Source of the DNA: Chloroflexota bacterium
GTDB lineage: Bacteria > Chloroflexota > Anaerolineae > JAAYZQ01
Direction of reading: 5' to 3'
DNA length: 64,000 nucleotides
Assembly: GCA_018606645.1 (NCBI GenBank)
Contig: JAGVRI010000011.1
Span: forward strand, 31,345-95,344
Each line of letters begins with the position of its first letter. The stretch's first letter is position 1. The position numbers and the translations under genes are program-made. Under the pieces are notes generated by a model that was not told the origin of the DNA, made no database searches, and saw only the letters and a list, made by a program, of their open reading frames with translations. Of the stretch, positions 1-7,677 are shown one piece after another.

Positions 1-1
1 T

Positions 2-3000
2 CCAAATGCGAACGATACTGTCTACGCCCTGGCCGTGCAGCCGGACGGCAAGATCGTGGTGGGGGGCGAGTTCACCCAACTGGGTGGGCAGCCACGGAAC
101 AACATCGGGCGCCTGAACCCGGATGGGAGCCTCGACACGTCGTTTGACCCGCAGGCGGACGGCACGGTTTATGCCCTGGCCGTGCAGCCGGACGGCAAGA
201 TCGTGGTGGGGGGCGAGTTCACCCAACTGGGTGGGCAGCCACGGAACAACATCGGGCGGATCAACCCGGATGGCACTCTGGATGGTGGCTTTAACCCGGG
301 AGCGAGCGGTGCTGTCTATGCCCTGGCGGTGCAGGCGGACGGCAAGATCGTGGTGGGGGGTGCGTTTATCGAGATGACCGGGCAGCCACGGGAGCGGATC
401 GTGCGGCTGAACCCGGATGGCACTCTGGATGGTGGCTTTAACCCGGGAGCGAACGGGCCGGTTTATGCGCTGGCCGTGCAGGCGGACGGCAAGATCGTGA
501 TGGGGGGTGCGTTCACCCAACTGGGTGGGCAGCCACGGAACCGCATCGGGCGGATCAACCCGAATGGCACTCTTGATGCTGGATTTAACCCGGGAGCGAG
601 CGGGCCGGTCTACGCGCTGGCCGTGCAGGCGGACGGCAAGATCGTGATGGGGGGTGCGTTCACCCAACTGGGTGGGCAGCCACGGAACAACATCGGGCGG
701 ATCAACCCGGATGGCACTCTGGATGGTGGCTTTAACCCCGGTGCGAACGGTACTGGTTATGCTGCTGTCTATGCCCTGGCCGTGCAGGCGGACGGCAAGA
801 TCGTGGTGGGGGGCGAGTTCACTCAACTGGGTGGGCAGCCACGGAACAACATCGGGCGGATCAACCCGGATGGCACTCTGGATGGTGGCTTTAACCCGGG
901 AGCGGACGGACCGGTCTATGCTCTCGCCGTGCAGGAGGATGGCAAGATCGTGGTAGGGGGCGCGTTCACTCAACTGGGTGGGCGGCCACGGAACAACATC
1001 GGGCGCCTGAACCCGGATGGGAGCCTCGACACGTCGTTTGACCCGCAGGCGGACGGCACGGTTTATGCCCTGGCCGTGCAGCCGGACGGCAAGATCATGG
1101 TCGGCGGGGCATTTACCCAGATGACTGGGCAGCCGCGGCTGCGGATCGTGCGGCTGAACCCGGATGGCAGCATTGACACCGGTTTTGGCGGTGATGATCC
1201 GGCCTATTACCCAAAGGCCAACGGTGATATCTATGCTCTGGCGTTGCAGTCCGACGGCAGTATTGTGGTCGGGGGCGCCTTTACCAAACTGTGCGGGGAG
1301 CCCCGGCACTATATTGGACGGCTGACGCCTGGCGGGAGTCTGGATCACGTCTTCACCCCAGAAGCGAATGGCACGGTGTACGCTCTGGCGGTACAGAAGG
1401 GCGACAAGGTCCTGATGGGAGGCGCCTTTACCACCGTGGGTGGTCAGCCGCATGGCCGCATTGCCAGGCTCTATCCCAATGGCACGGTCGAGGCCGACTT
1501 CAATGCCCAGGCAAATGGGAATGTCTATGCTCTTCTGATACAGCCGGACTGGGAGATCGTGATTGGAGGTGCGTTCACCCAAGTGGACGGGCAGACCCGG
1601 CAGCACATTGCGCGGCTTAATCCGGACGGAAGTGTAGATGCCTTCTTCGACCCAAGGGCCAACGACACGGTCTATGCGCTGGCGTGGCATACCACCGCGT
1701 ACGTGATGGGGCGCCTGTATGTTGTCTGGCAGGATGCCCGGTCCCCATCTGGTGACTATGATATCTACCTGGCGTTTACAGATGTAACTGCCACCGGCCC
1801 TGGCTCGTCCTGGACGAATGTGAAGATAAATGACGACGTGGGGACAGCGAATCAGATGAACCCGTCCATAGCAGTGGGGCTTCCACCCGCTGACTTTGCC
1901 TGCGACGAGAGTTCCGAGCCGCGCTATGCCTTTGACTGTATCGGGAAATGCGTCTATGTGGCTTGGCAGGATCAGCGGAACGGCAACGACGATATATACC
2001 TGGCACTATCTAAGGATGGCGGCGCCCACTGGGGATCCAACTATTTTGTCACCGACGATCCGGATATGACCTGGCAGAACCAGGTGGCCCCCTCGGTCGG
2101 AGTCGATGGCCGGGGCAATGTTGTCGTGGCGTGGGAAGACTGGCGGGATCCACTGCACCCAGAGATCTATGCGATGATGTCTGAGGATGCCGGCAAAACC
2201 TTTGGCCTCGACGTGCCAGTGACGATCGTCGCCCCTGAAGAGCGGAGGACCTACCGCACTGCCCCGACAATAAGAGTGCCCGCAGGACCAGAATACGAAT
2301 CGGTTACAGTCATTCACGCAGCCTGGCAGGAGGGTCGGGAGGAGGACTCGGACATTTTTTACTCATACGCGGTATACGAGTGGTGTGGCGGTGTGCCTAG
2401 TTGCCGCTGGCCCTACAAGTTTTGTTTCAAGCCCCCGGAGAAAATCAGCGGCTTTGTGAAGGATATGGCCTACGTCCGGCCGCCCGACGAACCGGCCAGC
2501 GAGCAATGGCCCATCGAACCGAGCTGGCAAGGCCAGGTCACCATGAGCCTTGTTCCATATGGTGCGCATCCTACTTCTTGCCACGATGATCCAAGGAATC
2601 CGAGTCGCTATCCGCCCGATGGATACTCTGGCGGGGTGATCTTGGCCTGGTCTGACGCACGGAGCTTTGATGAGTGGCGTTACGAGATCCGCACCCGTCG
2701 CGTGGCCAGCCCGGGGGGTAATCCCGCCGTCTATGAAGTTTGCGACGGAGACTGGGCGGAAGGGGTGGTCAACGACAACGCCAAGTTGATCGCCTACCGC
2801 GACGACCCGGACCTGTATCAGACCTTCAAGCCGGCCGCCACCCGGCAGCACAATCCCTCCGTCGCGGTGGATCGTACGGGTGTTTACCTGGTCTGGGACG
2901 ACGACCGCTGGGACCGGCCCGTGGAACCGGGGACGGTACGGGACCGCGACATCTTTTACGCCCAGATGCGGACTCCGGACTGGCGCGTCTTTCCGCCGGC

Positions 3001-3478
3001 CGAGGCCTTCCCCGCCGACGACCGGGGCATCTATATCTCGCCGGTCATTGACTCGCGGGCCAGCGACGCGCGCTGGTACGTGCTGACCTGGTGGGGGGCG
3101 ACCGAGTTCTATGGCGACCTGCTGTTCCAGACGCGCTTTGGCAATACCCCCAACCCGCCCCAGGAGAATGCCGCCATCGGCACCTGGACCAAATGGACCG
3201 GCAATCCGAGCAGCACCTATCTGGGGTGCACGGCCGGCGAGGGATGCTACTATGACGCGCCCGGGCGCCACATCGTGGACCCGGCCGGTAAGGAATGGTT
3301 CGATTGCCCCGGACCCAATTGCCCTGGCAATTACCGCTACATGCAGTACAAGGTGATCATGAAAACGACCGATCCCGACTACGTACTGAGCCGGACCACG
3401 GCGGTGAGCCAGGTCAAGATCTATTATCGCGGCCCGTACACCGTCTATCTGCCGGTGGCCTATCGCAACTATTATTGA
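2..3478 (+). CDS. Secreted delta-60 repeat / BNR-like protein, 5' partial
   Basis: The frame is open to the window edge, so the N-terminus lies outside. The first in-window start (GTG at 35) is inside a repeat and is not a real start. Residues to about 560 form eleven copies of a roughly 49-residue unit of the form 'VYALAVQxDGKIVVGG', matching the delta-60 (DUF5122) beta-propeller repeat. Residues from about 565 to 1000 hold repeated 'VYVAWQD..NGNDDIYLA' and 'SEDAGKTFG' segments like BNR/sialidase-type propeller blades. The extreme C-terminus 'VYLPVAYRNYY' resembles the short hydrophobic tail found on many secreted Chloroflexota proteins. Role: probably an extracellular or surface protein; substrate unknown. 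A 16-bp hairpin follows the stop. Sure of the repeat family, unsure of function. Confidence 0.85.
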   Translation, partial: PNANDTVYALAVQPDGKIVVGGEFTQLGGQPRNNIGRLNPDGSLDTSFDPQADGTVYALAVQPDGKIVVGGEFTQLGGQPRNNIGRINPDGTLDGGFNPGASGAVYALAVQADGKIVVGGAFIEMTGQPRERIVRLNPDGTLDGGFNPGANGPVYALAVQADGKIVMGGAFTQLGGQPRNRIGRINPNGTLDAGFNPGASGPVYALAVQADGKIVMGGAFTQLGGQPRNNIGRINPDGTLDGGFNPGANGTGYAAVYALAVQADGKIVVGGEFTQLGGQPRNNIGRINPDGTLDGGFNPGADGPVYALAVQEDGKIVVGGAFTQLGGRPRNNIGRLNPDGSLDTSFDPQADGTVYALAVQPDGKIMVGGAFTQMTGQPRLRIVRLNPDGSIDTGFGGDDPAYYPKANGDIYALALQSDGSIVVGGAFTKLCGEPRHYIGRLTPGGSLDHVFTPEANGTVYALAVQKGDKVLMGGAFTTVGGQPHGRIARLYPNGTVEADFNAQANGNVYALLIQPDWEIVIGGAFTQVDGQTRQHIARLNPDGSVDAFFDPRANDTVYALAWHTTAYVMGRLYVVWQDARSPSGDYDIYLAFTDVTATGPGSSWTNVKINDDVGTANQMNPSIAVGLPPADFACDESSEPRYAFDCIGKCVYVAWQDQRNGNDDIYLALSKDGGAHWGSNYFVTDDPDMTWQNQVAPSVGVDGRGNVVVAWEDWRDPLHPEIYAMMSEDAGKTFGLDVPVTIVAPEERRTYRTAPTIRVPAGPEYESVTVIHAAWQEGREEDSDIFYSYAVYEWCGGVPSCRWPYKFCFKPPEKISGFVKDMAYVRPPDEPASEQWPIEPSWQGQVTMSLVPYGAHPTSCHDDPRNPSRYPPDGYSGGVILAWSDARSFDEWRYEIRTRRVASPGGNPAVYEVCDGDWAEGVVNDNAKLIAYRDDPDLYQTFKPAATRQHNPSVAVDRTGVYLVWDDDRWDRPVEPGTVRDRDIFYAQMRTPDWRVFPPAEAFPADDRGIYISPVIDSRASDARWYVLTWWGATEFYGDLLFQTRFGNTPNPPQENAAIGTWTKWTGNPSSTYLGCTAGEGCYYDAPGRHIVDPAGKEWFDCPGPNCPGNYRYMQYKVIMKTTDPDYVLSRTTAVSQVKIYYRGPYTVYLPVAYRNYY
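20..1684 (+). repeat. Eleven tandem 147-bp coding repeats
   Basis: Each unit encodes about 49 residues. Unit starts fall at about 20 and 167 and continue at 147-bp spacing, with a 12-bp insertion in unit 5 and a longer insertion in unit 8. Units 1-7 are nearly identical in DNA sequence, while units 8-11 have diverged. About 110 bp at 92-201 recur without a visible difference at 986-1095, an offset of 894 bp (six units plus the 12-bp insertion). Confidence 0.85.
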
Positions 3479-3485
3479 TCCATTA

Positions 3486-3520
3486 GCGGGTAGCCGAAGG
3501 CAGCGCCTTCGGCTACCCGC
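3486..3520 (+). terminator. Perfect 16-bp hairpin after the repeat-protein gene
   Basis: The arms 3486-3501 and 3505-3520 are perfectly complementary, with a 3-nt AGC loop. The hairpin starts 8 nt after the stop codon. No T-run follows, so it may act as a processing or 3'-end-protecting structure rather than a standard intrinsic terminator. Confidence 0.6.
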
Positions 3521-3568
3521 AGGCATTTGGCTGCCCAGACTGCCTTTCACCACCCAGCCGCCGTCGGT

Positions 3569-3597
3569 TTGCAGCGCGTCGGCAGTTGGGATATAAT
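3569..3597 (+). promoter_or_regulatory. Promoter for the CooC-like/KaiC-like pair
   Basis: TTGCAG at 3569-3574 and a perfect TATAAT at 3592-3597 are separated by 17 nt, about 50 nt before the TTG start of the next gene. This is a sigma70-type prediction from sequence only. Confidence 0.6.
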
Positions 3598-3646
3598 GGG
3601 GCTGCCTGGTCCGGGGTCAGGCTGAATTCGTGGGGGAGGGAAGCGA

Positions 3647-4426
3647 TTGAAACTGGCGATCACCGGCAAGGGCGGGGTCGGGAAAACTACCCTGGCCGCT
3701 CTGCTGGCCTATAGCTTTGCCCAGCGTGGCCAAAAGGTGCTGGCCATTGATGCCGATCCGGCCACGGGGCTGGCGGCGGCCTGCGGCGTGCCGCCCGAAG
3801 AAGCGGCGGCCATCACGCCGGTGGCCGAGATGGAGGATTTGATCTACGAGCGGACGGGAGCGCGCAAGGGCGAGATCGGCGGCTTTTTCAAGCTGAATCC
3901 CCGCGTGGACGATATCCCGGACCGCTTTGCCGTCTCCCCGCCGGGCCAGGACCGCATCCGCATCCTGACCATGGGCACGGTCCGCAGCGGCGGATCGGGA
4001 TGTCTCTGCCCGGAGAACGCCTTGCTCCGCAGCCTGGTGACCCACCTTCTCCTGCGCCGGGATGAGGTGCTGATCATGGACATGGAGGCCGGGGTCGAGC
4101 ATCTGGGGCGGGGCACGGCCGGGGCGGTGGATGCCTTGGTCATCGTCGTCGAACCAGGCCGGCGCAGCCTCCACACCGCCCATGCCATCCGCGATCTGGC
4201 CGGGGACCTGGGCATCCGGCGCGTGTACGCCGTGGGGAACAAGGTGGCCGTGGCCGGGGATGAGGATCTGATCCGCCGCGAGCTGGCGGGCATTCAGGTC
4301 CTTGGCTTCCTTCCCAGCGATCCGAATGCCCTGGAGGCGGACCGGCGGGGGGTGGCGGTTTTTGCGCTGGCTCCTGAGCTCGTTGCCCGGGCCAATGCGG
4401 TGGTGGACCGTTTGTTGAATTTGTAA
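3647..4426 (+). CDS. CooC/MinD-family nickel-insertion-type ATPase
   Basis: A 259-residue P-loop ATPase of the SIMIBI class. The deviant Walker A 'GKGGVGKTT' is at residues 7-15. The CxC motif in 'GCLCPEN' (about residue 120) is the metal-binding, dimerising motif of CooC proteins, which help load nickel into carbon monoxide dehydrogenase. A Walker B-like 'LIMDMEAG' follows. The start is TTG at 3647, after a GGGAGGGAAG ribosome site. No CODH gene is in the window, so the client is unknown. The KaiC-like gene follows 12 nt later and is probably co-transcribed. A general MinD-like role is the alternative. Confidence 0.85.
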   Translation: MKLAITGKGGVGKTTLAALLAYSFAQRGQKVLAIDADPATGLAAACGVPPEEAAAITPVAEMEDLIYERTGARKGEIGGFFKLNPRVDDIPDRFAVSPPGQDRIRILTMGTVRSGGSGCLCPENALLRSLVTHLLLRRDEVLIMDMEAGVEHLGRGTAGAVDALVIVVEPGRRSLHTAHAIRDLAGDLGIRRVYAVGNKVAVAGDEDLIRRELAGIQVLGFLPSDPNALEADRRGVAVFALAPELVARANAVVDRLLNL

Positions 4427-4438
4427 GGAGGAATGAGG

Positions 4439-5176
4439 ATGACCAAGTCAGAACGGACCCCGATCGGGGTCGCCGGTCTGGACCAGATGTTGGACGGAGG
4501 GTTGATCAGCGGCTCGATCGCCATGGTCCAGGGCGCGCCTGGCACGGGCAAGACGACGCTGGGCATGCAGTTCTTGTACTATGGCGCGACCCAGGAAAAC
4601 GAGCCCGGCTTGCTGGTCACCTTTGAACACTTTCCCCATACTCTGTACCGAGATGCGCTGGCCCACGGCTGGAACCTGCGCGAGCTGGAGCAGGAAGGTA
4701 AACTCCGCGTGGTGTTCACCTCACCCCAGGTATTCCTCACCAGCCTGCAATCTCCCATCAGCCCGATCAGCAGTGCCATTCGCGACATGGGCGTGAGACG
4801 GGTCGTGGTGGACAGCGTGACCCATTTCCAGTCGTTGACCCGCAACCCGGTCGAGTTGCGCGCCTATTACAACCATCTGATCAACGCCCTGCGTCGGGAA
4901 GGGATCACCGCCTTACTGCTCAGCGAAGACAGCAGTCCCGACTTTGTGCGCGGCGATCGGGGGCGTCTGGCCTTTGTCGTAGACACGGTGATCTTACTGC
5001 GGTATGTGGAGATTGACAGCGTCATGCAACGGGCGGTGGCGGTCCTCAAGACGCGAGGCAGCAACCACGATCCGTTCATCCGCCGTTTTGAGGTCCGGCC
5101 AGGCGGACTGGTGATCTACGAGGCCTTTACCGATCGTCAGGGGCTGCTGAGCGGCATGCCCCGGCGGGTCCGTTAG
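4439..5176 (+). CDS. KaiC/RAD55-like RecA-superfamily ATPase
   Basis: A single-domain RecA-fold ATPase. The N-terminal 'GVAGLDQMLDGGL' is the typical KaiC/RAD55 opening, Walker A is 'GAPGTGKT', and Walker B is 'RRVVVDSV'. Bacterial single-domain members are often regulatory ATPases tied to signalling or circadian-like systems; the role here is unknown. Two in-frame ATGs exist: 4433 lies 1 nt from the GGAGG (4427-4431), while 4439 lies 7 nt from it, so 4439 is chosen. The ribosome site follows directly on the CooC-like stop codon, which suggests translational coupling. Confidence 0.8.
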   Translation: MTKSERTPIGVAGLDQMLDGGLISGSIAMVQGAPGTGKTTLGMQFLYYGATQENEPGLLVTFEHFPHTLYRDALAHGWNLRELEQEGKLRVVFTSPQVFLTSLQSPISPISSAIRDMGVRRVVVDSVTHFQSLTRNPVELRAYYNHLINALRREGITALLLSEDSSPDFVRGDRGRLAFVVDTVILLRYVEIDSVMQRAVAVLKTRGSNHDPFIRRFEVRPGGLVIYEAFTDRQGLLSGMPRRVR

Positions 5177-5271
5177 CGTCGCGGGATGGGGACTCTGCGG
5201 ACTGGGGGCGCAACAGCCCCGCCGGAGCTGTGTCTGCCTGTGAACTGAATCGGTACGTGCTGGAATTGAGA

Positions 5272-5297
5272 CGAGGCGGCCTGGCTGGGCCGCCTCG
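5272..5297. terminator. GC-rich hairpin between convergent genes
   Basis: Arms 5272-5281 and 5288-5297 form a perfect 10-bp stem with a 6-nt loop. It sits between the convergent KaiC-like and GNAT genes and could stop transcription from either side. There is no strong T-run. Confidence 0.5.
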
Positions 5298-5304
5298 ATC
5301 TGTT

Positions 5305-5721
5305 TCAGGCCTCCAGGACCTGATCGATGGGGAAAGCATGCATGACCCGGGTGGTCTGGCGGAATTTCATCTTTTTCCAGAAATCGGCATCCCCCGGCAC
5401 AATGACCGAGATACTGCTCGCCCCTCGGGCTTTGAAGCGACGGGCGATCTCCTGAACCAGCGCCCGGCCAATCCCCTGGCGCTGATGGTCCGGATGGACA
5501 GAGGCCAGGTAGATGATCGCCCGCGAACCGTCAAACGTGCCCCGGATCAACCCGACGACCTGCCCTTCTTTCTCGGCTACGAGGAATTCGGCTGCCTGAC
5601 AGCGGTGGACCTGAAGCATGGCTTCCGGCCCGTCCATGTCTGGGTGTCCGTACTGCTGGTTGGCTTTGAGAATGTTGACCAGCGCTTCAGCGTCCTCGGG
5701 CCGGAAATCACGGATGATCAT
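5305..5721 (-). CDS. GNAT family N-acetyltransferase
   Basis: A 138-residue GNAT protein. The acetyl-CoA-binding motif A 'HPDHQRQGIGRALVQEI' lies near residue 75 and matches the Q/R-x-x-G-x-G/A loop. The substrate cannot be told. The start at 5721 (protein opening MIIRDFRPED) is chosen because GGGAGGC lies just upstream; a frame extension to 5772 lacks a ribosome site. The gene is convergent with the KaiC-like gene. Confidence 0.8.
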   Translation of the reverse strand: MIIRDFRPEDAEALVNILKANQQYGHPDMDGPEAMLQVHRCQAAEFLVAEKEGQVVGLIRGTFDGSRAIIYLASVHPDHQRQGIGRALVQEIARRFKARGASSISVIVPGDADFWKKMKFRQTTRVMHAFPIDQVLEA

Positions 5722-5812
5722 GGTCCTGCCTCCCTGCATTTCACGATGACCAGTCGGGCACCCATCGCCCAACCAAGAGAAACACGCGATGCTGTCCCGC
5801 TTCTGACCGCTG

Positions 5813-6157
5813 CTAGGCTTCGACCGGGGCTTCGTCAGCCGGCGCCTGCTTGAGCTGGGACAACAACTCTTCCTTCTTTTTGGCCGCAGCCGTCTTGCCC
5901 TCTTCGACGGCCTCCTTGACCAACGTCTGGAGCCCTTCGGCTTTCTCGCGGGCCTGCGCTTGCAGTTCCTCCGCCCGCTGACGGGCCTCGGCGCTCAATT
6001 CATCGGCGCGTTCTTTGAGTTCGATGCTCTTTTCGCGGATCAGGGTCCGGGTCTCTTCTCCCGTCCGGGGAGCAAAGAGCAGGGCCACGGCAGCGCCCAC
6101 CAAGGCGCCAACCAGGAATCCGCTCACAAAATCACCGCCGCACGATCGTTCTGTCAT
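5813..6157 (-). CDS. YtxH domain-containing protein
   Basis: A 114-residue protein. A single N-terminal membrane segment (residues 10-28, glycine/alanine/leucine-rich) is followed by 'LFAPRTGEETR', the hallmark of the YtxH/gas-vesicle-like family, and then by a long charged coiled coil rich in E, A and K. Family members are small membrane or stress-associated proteins without a defined reaction. The start at 6157 is backed by AAAGGAG upstream; the long in-frame extension towards 7012 has no support and crosses other genes. It begins 5 nt after the neighbouring two-TM gene, so the two form an operon. Confidence 0.8.
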   Translation of the reverse strand: MTERSCGGDFVSGFLVGALVGAAVALLFAPRTGEETRTLIREKSIELKERADELSAEARQRAEELQAQAREKAEGLQTLVKEAVEEGKTAAAKKKEELLSQLKQAPADEAPVEA

Positions 6158-6162
6158 TGCCA

Positions 6163-6672
6163 CTAACTCCTTTCTGTTCTGGGTTCTGATACTTCTTGGG
6201 GCTGTGCCTGGTTTCTGCTCCGCCGCGAACGATGGCCGGTCAGGGTCCGGATCATCTGCCTGGCGGCCGCCACATAGCTGGCGACCGTGACCACCGGCGT
6301 GACCACCGTATCGCTGACCAAGGTGGTCGTCCCGCGCACGGTATTGACCGTCTGGTTCGCCGAATCGAGAATGGGTTTGATCTCGTTGCGGAGCAGGGAA
6401 ATCAGGCTTTGCAGTTGAAAAATCAAAATAACCAGGAAAAGGCCGATGACAAGGGTCACCAGGGCCAGGAGAATGATCGAGAGGTCGCGCACCGTTGCGG
6501 TCAACGCTGGATGGGTCGCCAGGCCATAGCCAATGCCGACCACGATGGTCAGGATCACGACGGCAAGCACCCCCCACCCAATAGTCCGGGCAGTGAGGTG
6601 ACCCTTCTGCGCGACCGGTTCTGGATCGCCGCCAGACCTTGTCGCCGACGGAGAGATGCCTTGTTCCTCCAT
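6163..6672 (-). CDS. Small two-TM membrane protein
   Basis: A 169-residue protein with two hydrophobic segments (about residues 33-55 and 65-92). These are followed by a region 'NEIKPILDSANQTVNTVRGT' like the heptad regions seen in DUF948-type proteins, and a basic, glutamine-rich tail. I do not recognise a reaction. The start is ATG at 6672 with a GAAGGA site. It is paired with the downstream YtxH gene, which suggests a shared envelope role. Confidence 0.65.
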   Translation of the reverse strand: MEEQGISPSATRSGGDPEPVAQKGHLTARTIGWGVLAVVILTIVVGIGYGLATHPALTATVRDLSIILLALVTLVIGLFLVILIFQLQSLISLLRNEIKPILDSANQTVNTVRGTTTLVSDTVVTPVVTVASYVAAARQMIRTLTGHRSRRSRNQAQPQEVSEPRTERS

Positions 6673-6704
6673 GGTCGTTTCCTTCGTCCTGGCTCTTATC
6701 ACAT

Positions 6705-6732
6705 ATTATAGCATAGATCAGGATAGACGCAA
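6705..6732 (-). promoter_or_regulatory. Promoter for the two-TM/YtxH gene pair
   Basis: On the minus strand, a perfect TATAAT (6705-6710) is preceded by 16 nt and TTGCGT (6727-6732). It lies 32 nt upstream of the ATG. The -35 box overlaps the hairpin that ends the previous gene. Confidence 0.5.
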
Positions 6733-6762
6733 ATGCGCCCACCTCAGGGTGGGCGTATTTGC
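6729..6762 (-). terminator. Hairpin downstream of the PepSY-like gene
   Basis: Arms 6729-6743 and 6748-6762 pair over 15 positions with one G-T, around a 4-nt loop. It lies 33 nt beyond the stop of the minus-strand gene at 6795. It probably separates two transcription units. Confidence 0.55.
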
Positions 6763-6794
6763 AGGTTGCTTGCCTGTCAGCCAGGCAATCTGGT

Positions 6795-7565
6795 CTATTC
6801 TTCCAGCTCTCTGATAAAGCCTCCATGCCAGGTATGATACCATACCTGACCGGTCGTGCCATGGACGCTGAGCATGCCCTCAATCTGTCCATCCTTAAGG
6901 GTATGGACGGTGTAATAGCCGTAGAAAGGATCGATATCCTCCACGACAGTACCGGGGCGGTATGTGTCCAGCCATCGTTGCGCGATCGCTTGCACTTCTT
7001 CGGGGGCAGCAACGTTGGACTGGCTGACCCCGCCCATCATCCGGGCGTGCATCCCATATTTGCCGTTCCACATCATGTTGGGTCCTGGTTCGGGTCCGAC
7101 GGCGCCGGTTGTTTTGTCGATCAGGAGCTCCATCGCCCCGATCCCGGAGTCGGCTTCGCGCACCAGCGCGTAGAAATTCAGCTCGAACTCCATGACCTCT
7201 GCCACTGCTAGGTTGCGATAGCCCAGATCGGCGAGATATCGCTGCGCCTGGTCTCTGGCCTCCTCAAGGCCGAGGGTTCCGGAAAGAGTAGCCGACGGGC
7301 CAGGAAGGTAGCCCTGACACCCGATCGGCCCGCCAGGCGCTGCTGGCGCCCATGCACCGCCCATCATCGGGCGGCCCATCATCCCCAAACCGCAGGCTCC
7401 TGGTGTCAGGAGGCCACCGCCTGTGGCCGGGACCTCCGACTGACCGTAGACCACGTTCTCCCTCCATACCAGACGGCCCTCGATCATCCATAGCGCCAGC
7501 AGTCCTGTGACCGCCAGACCGACGGCGACCAAAACCCCCAGGGTAATCCACAGTCCTGTTTTCAT
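6795..7565 (-). CDS. Membrane-anchored PepSY-like protein
   Basis: A 256-residue protein. An N-terminal hydrophobic anchor (residues 4-28) is followed by a Met/Gly-rich segment ('MMGRPMMGG') and two PepSY-like regions, 'ARDQAQRYLADLGY' and 'VQAIAQRWLDTY', each with a strand-rich continuation ending in 'IDKTTGAV' or 'VHGTTGQVW'. PepSY domains are extracytoplasmic and often regulate proteases; the Met-rich part could bind copper, but this is a guess. The start is ATG at 7565 with AAAGGAG 6 nt upstream. It lies downstream of the kinase/regulator pair and may be in their regulon. Confidence 0.65.
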   Translation of the reverse strand: MKTGLWITLGVLVAVGLAVTGLLALWMIEGRLVWRENVVYGQSEVPATGGGLLTPGACGLGMMGRPMMGGAWAPAAPGGPIGCQGYLPGPSATLSGTLGLEEARDQAQRYLADLGYRNLAVAEVMEFELNFYALVREADSGIGAMELLIDKTTGAVGPEPGPNMMWNGKYGMHARMMGGVSQSNVAAPEEVQAIAQRWLDTYRPGTVVEDIDPFYGYYTVHTLKDGQIEGMLSVHGTTGQVWYHTWHGGFIRELEE

Positions 7566-7677
7566 CGCATCTCCTTTTGTCATTGAATTACACCCTGATC
7601 ATAGCCGGTTACGGGCGGGAGGGATAGCGCCATATGGCGGGTTCAGGAGACGGTAAATGGCCTGGTGGGATCGAGGT

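Noticed and set aside
2363..3553. A 396-codon open frame on the minus strand
   Set aside because: It is antisense to the C-terminal part of the secreted propeller protein, whose own sequence has clear repeat motifs; GC-rich coding DNA often leaves such shadows.
5230..5853. A 207-codon plus-strand frame across the GNAT gene
   Set aside because: It is antisense to the acetyltransferase, which has a clear motif A, and has no recognisable domain.
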